Source of the DNA: Rhizomicrobium sp.
Lineage (GTDB): Bacteria; Pseudomonadota; Alphaproteobacteria; Micropepsales; Micropepsaceae
Direction: 5' to 3'
DNA length: 64,000 nt
NCBI GenBank assembly: GCA_037200385.1
Contig: JBBCGL010000001.1
Span: 3,549,418 to 3,613,417, forward strand
Shown: one piece after another, positions 60,629 through 64,000 of the stretch
Position numbering within the stretch: the stretch's first letter is position 1
Layout: each line of letters starts with the position of its first letter
The notes under the pieces: model-generated
The model's database searches: none
The model's input: the letters and a program-made list of their open reading frames with translations, nothing else
Told to the model about the DNA's origin: nothing
Translations under genes and position numbers: made by a program

Positions 60629-61900
60629 TCAGGCCGGCGCCATCCGGCGTCCGGCGATGAACAGCGAGGCGAGGGCGGCGCCCAGTGCGACCAGCCCGGC
60701 GGCGACGAATGCTTCGAGATAGGAGCCGCTGGCGGAGCGCGAGGCGCCGGCCAGGAAGGCGGCGGTCGCGGCGCCGATCTGGTGGCTGGCCGAGATCCAG
60801 CCGAAGATCACCGGCGCCTGCGCCTCGCCGAACGCCTTGTTCGCCAAGGCCAGCGTCGGCGGCACGGTGGCGATCCAGTCGAGGCCGTAGAACACCGCGA
60901 AGAACGACAAGCCGTAGAAGGTGAAATCGGCATAGGGCAGGTAGATCAGCGACAGGCCGCGCAGCGCGTAATAGGCGAAGAGCAGCTTGCGCGGATCGAA
61001 GCGGTCGGTCAGCCAGCCCGACGCGGTCGTCCCCACCAGGTCGAACAATCCCATCATCGCGAGCAGGCTGCCCGCCGTCACCTCGGCCAGGCCGTGATCG
61101 GAGCACAGCGCGATCATATGCGTGCCGATCAGCCCATTGGTGGTGAGGCCGCAGACGAAGAAGGTGCCGGCCAGCAGCCAGAAATCGCGGCTCCGTGCGC
61201 CCAGGGCGAGACCCTCGAAGGCGGTGCGCAGCGGATTGGCCTTGCTTGGCGGCGGCGGGACATGCGTTGCGTCCGCGCCGAACGGGGCTTCGCCGACATC
61301 GCCCGGCCGCTCGGGCAGGAAGAACGCCACCAGCGGGATCAGCGCGGCGAGCCCGAGCGTCACGACGATCACGACCGGCTTCCAGCCGCCGCGCTCGACG
61401 ATGGCGGAGAGCAGCGGGAAAAACACCAGCGTGCCGGTCGAGGTGCTGGCGGCGAACAGCCCGGTGACGAGGCCGCGATTGGTGACGAACCAGCGATTCG
61501 CGATGGTGGCGGACAGCACATTGGCGATGCAGCCGCTGCCGACGCCCGACAAGACGCCCCACAGCAGGACGAGCTGCCAGGCCTGCGTCATCGCCAGGCT
61601 CAAGCCCGTCGATGCGCTCATCAGCACCAGCGCCGCCAGCACGGTGCGGCGGATGCCGAAGCGCTGCATCGCAGCCGCCGCGAAGGGACCGGTGAGGCCG
61701 AACAGGAAGATGCCGGTCGCCGCGGCGAAGGAGACGGTGGCGCGCGACCAGCCGAACGCATGTCCCCACGGCACCATGAGCACGGCCGGGGTCGAGCGCA
61801 GCCCGGCCGCGGCCAGCAGGGAAACGAACACGATGCCGACGACGACCAAGGCATAAGGCCGGCCGAACGGTCCGCGGCGGAGGAGGAGAAGAGAGCGCAT
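60629..61900 (-). CDS. MFS transporter, monocarboxylate/oxalate-formate antiporter-like
   Basis: 423 aa with about twelve hydrophobic helices. The opening VPWGHAFGWSRATVSFAAATGIFLFGLTGPFAAAAMQRFGIRRTV and the internal NRWFVTNRGLVTGLFAASTSTGTLVFFPLLSAI are typical of the MFS group that includes monocarboxylate transporters; TASGWLTDRFDPRKLL is the loop motif of the second half. Proton-coupled transport of a small organic acid is likely but the substrate is unknown. Not part of the flagellar operon. Confidence 0.85.
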   Translation of the reverse strand: MRSLLLLRRGPFGRPYALVVVGIVFVSLLAAAGLRSTPAVLMVPWGHAFGWSRATVSFAAATGIFLFGLTGPFAAAAMQRFGIRRTVLAALVLMSASTGLSLAMTQAWQLVLLWGVLSGVGSGCIANVLSATIANRWFVTNRGLVTGLFAASTSTGTLVFFPLLSAIVERGGWKPVVIVVTLGLAALIPLVAFFLPERPGDVGEAPFGADATHVPPPPSKANPLRTAFEGLALGARSRDFWLLAGTFFVCGLTTNGLIGTHMIALCSDHGLAEVTAGSLLAMMGLFDLVGTTASGWLTDRFDPRKLLFAYYALRGLSLIYLPYADFTFYGLSFFAVFYGLDWIATVPPTLALANKAFGEAQAPVIFGWISASHQIGAATAAFLAGASRSASGSYLEAFVAAGLVALGAALASLFIAGRRMAPA

Positions 61901-62050
61901 CCGGAGAAGATGGCGCGGGCACCGCCCGTGTCAAAGGCGCTGGACGCATGGCCCGCGTGCGCGAATACCCGCACGCCGGAAGGAGGATTGGACATGCTAG
62001 AGTCCGCTTCCTATTTTCCTTTCACGCCGCATCCGTAATGGGAACTCTTG

Positions 62051-63616
62051 ATGTCCGCCGCCCCATCCTCTTCGCGTCCGCGTCCGGCGGTTCTGTGCAT
62101 TCTCGACGGCTGGGGCTGGCGGCCCGATCCCACCGACAACGCCATCGCGGCGGCGCGCACGCCCAACTACACCCGGATGCTCGCCGATTCGCCGCATGCG
62201 CTGCTCGCGACCTCCGGCCATGCCGTCGGCTTGCCGGCGGGCCAGATGGGCAATTCGGAAGTCGGCCATATGAACATCGGCGCCGGCCGCGTGGTGAGCC
62301 AGGACCTGCCGCGCATCGATCTGGCGATCGAGGACGGCAGCCTCGCGCGGCGCCCCGCGCTGGTCGATCTCATCGCCGGGGCGCGTGCCGCGAAGGGCGC
62401 GGTGCATGTGATGGGGCTGCTCTCGCCGGGCGGCGTGCACAGCCACCAGTCCCACATCACCGCCCTGGTCCACGCGCTGGCCGCCGCCGAACTGCCGGTC
62501 TTCGTCCACGCCTTCCTCGACGGCCGCGACACGCCGCCCAAGAGCGCGGAGGGCTATCTCGGGACCTTCCTCGATTCGATCGCGGGTCTCGCGGGCGTCC
62601 GCATCGCCACGGTGTCGGGCCGCTATTACGCGATGGATCGCGACAAGCGCTGGGATCGCGTGAGCAAGGCCTATGAGGCGCTGGTCGATGCGCGGGGCGA
62701 CAAATTCGCCGATGCGCTCCGCGCCGTCGAGACGTCATACGAGAGCGATGTGACCGACGAATTCGTCTTGCCTTGCGTGATCGGCGATTATGCCGGCATG
62801 GAGGACGGCGATGCCTTGCTGTTCGCGAATTTCCGCGCCGACCGGGCGCGGGAGATTTCGCTGGCGCTGCTCGACAGGGGATTTGCCGGCTTCGCGCGCG
62901 AGCGCATGGTGGCGTTCAGCGCCGCGGCCGGCATGACCGAATATTCCGACGACCTGAACAGGCTGATGACCGCGCTGTTCCCGGCCGAGAACATCACCGG
63001 CACGCTGGGCGAGATCGTCGCGGCGCGCGGCCTCAAACAGCTGCGCATCGCCGAGACCGAGAAATACGCCCATGTCACCTTCTTCCTGAATGGTGGGCGG
63101 GAGGATAAGTTCGACGGCGAAGACCGCATCCTCGTCCCCAGTCCCAACGTCGCGACCTACGACGTCAAGCCAGAGATGAGCGCTTTCGAGGTGACGGCCA
63201 GGCTGGAAGACGCCATTGCCTCGGGGATCTACGATCTCATCGTCGTGAACTTCGCCAATCCCGACATGGTCGGGCACACCGGCGTGATGGCGGCAGCGAT
63301 CGAAGCCGTCGACACCATCGACACCTGTCTCGGCCGTCTGCGCACCGCGGTGGAACGCGCCGGTGGCGTGCTGCTGGTCACGGCCGACCACGGCAATGTC
63401 GAATTGATGAAGGATCCCGTGACGCATGCGCCGCACACCGCGCATACCACGCTCGACGTCCCGATCATCGCGATCAACGCGCCGTCCGGAACGAAACTCG
63501 GCAATGGCCGTCTCGCCGACGTCGCGCCGACGCTGCTGGAGCTGATGGGCCTGCCGCGGTCGCCGCAGATGACGGGGCGTTCCCTCGTCCGGCATGCGAC
63601 GGAGAGCGCCGCCTGA
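62051..63616 (+). CDS. gpmI: 2,3-bisphosphoglycerate-independent phosphoglycerate mutase
   Basis: 521 aa; ATG at 62051 (a TTG one codon earlier is in frame). Alkaline-phosphatase superfamily enzyme interconverting 3- and 2-phosphoglycerate in glycolysis. Metal-binding start LCILDGWGW, catalytic Ser in GQMGNSEVGHMNIGAGRVV, VHAFLDGRDTPP, LFANFRADRAREIS, NFANPDMVGHTGVMAAAIEAVDTID, and VTADHGNVE..APHTAHTTLDVP. Normal length. An EnvC-like gene follows at once. Confidence 0.96.
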   Translation: MSAAPSSSRPRPAVLCILDGWGWRPDPTDNAIAAARTPNYTRMLADSPHALLATSGHAVGLPAGQMGNSEVGHMNIGAGRVVSQDLPRIDLAIEDGSLARRPALVDLIAGARAAKGAVHVMGLLSPGGVHSHQSHITALVHALAAAELPVFVHAFLDGRDTPPKSAEGYLGTFLDSIAGLAGVRIATVSGRYYAMDRDKRWDRVSKAYEALVDARGDKFADALRAVETSYESDVTDEFVLPCVIGDYAGMEDGDALLFANFRADRAREISLALLDRGFAGFARERMVAFSAAAGMTEYSDDLNRLMTALFPAENITGTLGEIVAARGLKQLRIAETEKYAHVTFFLNGGREDKFDGEDRILVPSPNVATYDVKPEMSAFEVTARLEDAIASGIYDLIVVNFANPDMVGHTGVMAAAIEAVDTIDTCLGRLRTAVERAGGVLLVTADHGNVELMKDPVTHAPHTAHTTLDVPIIAINAPSGTKLGNGRLADVAPTLLELMGLPRSPQMTGRSLVRHATESAA

Positions 63617-63621
63617 CGGCC

Positions 63622-64000
63622 TTGCGCCCGCGCGCCTTGCTGGTCGTGGCGCTGGCGGCCGCTGTCCTCCTTGCGGGCGCGCGCAAGCCGCCGCACACGA
63701 GCCCGCATCTGCGGCCCCGCGCCAAGCCCGAAGCCGTGCAGACTGCGCCGGCGCCCCCTGTTATCGAGCCGACGGTCGAACCGCTGCCGGATCTGTCCCA
63801 TGCGCTGCCGGCGCGCGACGCCGGGCGCTTGCCGTCGACTGCAGACCAGTTCAAGCACCTCAAAGGCGACATCGCGAAAACCAGACCTGCGGTGGATTCG
63901 GCCAAGGCGCATAGCGCTGCGTTGAAGGCGCAAGCGCGCGCCTTGCAGCGACGACTGATCGACACCGCGCGCATGGTGCAGACGCTGGAGCGCGAGAAGA
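63622..64000 (+). CDS. Murein hydrolase activator EnvC-like protein (3' end outside window)
   Basis: Frame open to the right edge, at least 126 residues. The TTG at 63622, five bases after the gpmI stop, gives a signal-like stretch (LRPRALLVVALAAAVLLAGA); other starts are possible. A Pro-rich spacer follows, then a coiled-coil beginning near residue 78 (KHLKGDIAKTRPAVDSAKAHSAALKAQARALQRRLIDTARMVQTLEREK), like the N-terminus of EnvC/NlpD-type LytM regulators. In alphaproteobacteria gpmI-envC-ctpA is a common gene order, which supports the call. The catalytic-like LytM domain is not in the window. Confidence 0.65.
   Translation, partial: MRPRALLVVALAAAVLLAGARKPPHTSPHLRPRAKPEAVQTAPAPPVIEPTVEPLPDLSHALPARDAGRLPSTADQFKHLKGDIAKTRPAVDSAKAHSAALKAQARALQRRLIDTARMVQTLEREK

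Overview
The window is high-GC, densely packed DNA from an alphaproteobacterium of the motile, CtrA-regulated type. The evidence is FlbT/FlaF upstream of short (275 aa) flagellins, a Tad/Cpa pilus operon, CtrA-like TTAA-N7-TTAA boxes, sigma-54 promoters on flagellins, DUF992 and BtaAB betaine-lipid genes. A Caulobacter- or Rhizomicrobium-like lineage is plausible, but that is inference from gene style only. I saw no rRNA, tRNA, CRISPR array, IS element or prophage.

Layout. 1-5.4 kb: a DUF992 protein cut by the window edge, an OmpA-type porin with a tandem-repeat polyproline linker, the betaine-lipid pair btaB/btaA, and tesB. 5.4-21.4 kb: a Tad (Flp) pilus locus. Two TadE-like minor pilins and a TadG-like VWA protein come first, then a sterol-desaturase-like hydroxylase, a stand-alone secretin N-domain protein and a polytopic membrane protein. 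The Flp pilin (too short for routine ORF calling) follows, with a full CtrA box upstream, and then cpaA-cpaB-cpaC-cpaD-cpaE-cpaF-tadB-tadC and a TPR lipoprotein (TadD-like). 21.5-32 kb: housekeeping and accessory metabolism (TAXI receptor, GST, M17 peptidase, NlpC/P60, D-2-hydroxyacid dehydrogenase, cytochrome c, kdsB, pheA, GNAT, alpha/beta hydrolase with an HTH regulator). 32-38.5 kb: a ThDP enzyme, the conserved trio circularly permuted ATP-grasp / alpha-E / transglutaminase, and small envelope proteins. REP-like paired hairpins separate several of these genes.

38.6-60.5 kb is the most interesting part: a flagellar and glycan region. A TPR-glycosyltransferase resembling FlmG is divergent from flbT-flaF, followed by two nearly identical flagellins, each with its own sigma-54 promoter and terminator. 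Next come a six- or seven-gene minus-strand operon (sulfotransferase, C-methyltransferase-like protein, split transketolase, SDR, ATP-grasp, GH57-like) and, divergently, a short NeuB-type synthase overlapping a fused SpsF/PseF-PseG-type enzyme. A second TPR-glycosyltransferase closes the block. A 922-aa beta-propeller protein with flagellin-IN-like segments lies behind a perfect CtrA box, followed by flgI, a FlgJ/CheL-type rod-binding protein and a FlgN-like chaperone. The simplest reading is one module that makes an unusual nonulosonic-acid-like sugar and places it on the flagellins. The combination of enzymes does not match a characterised pathway I can name.

60.6-64 kb: an MFS transporter, gpmI, and the start of an EnvC-like murein hydrolase activator cut by the right edge. 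Functional calls rest on reading motifs and family resemblance by eye; no database search was run.
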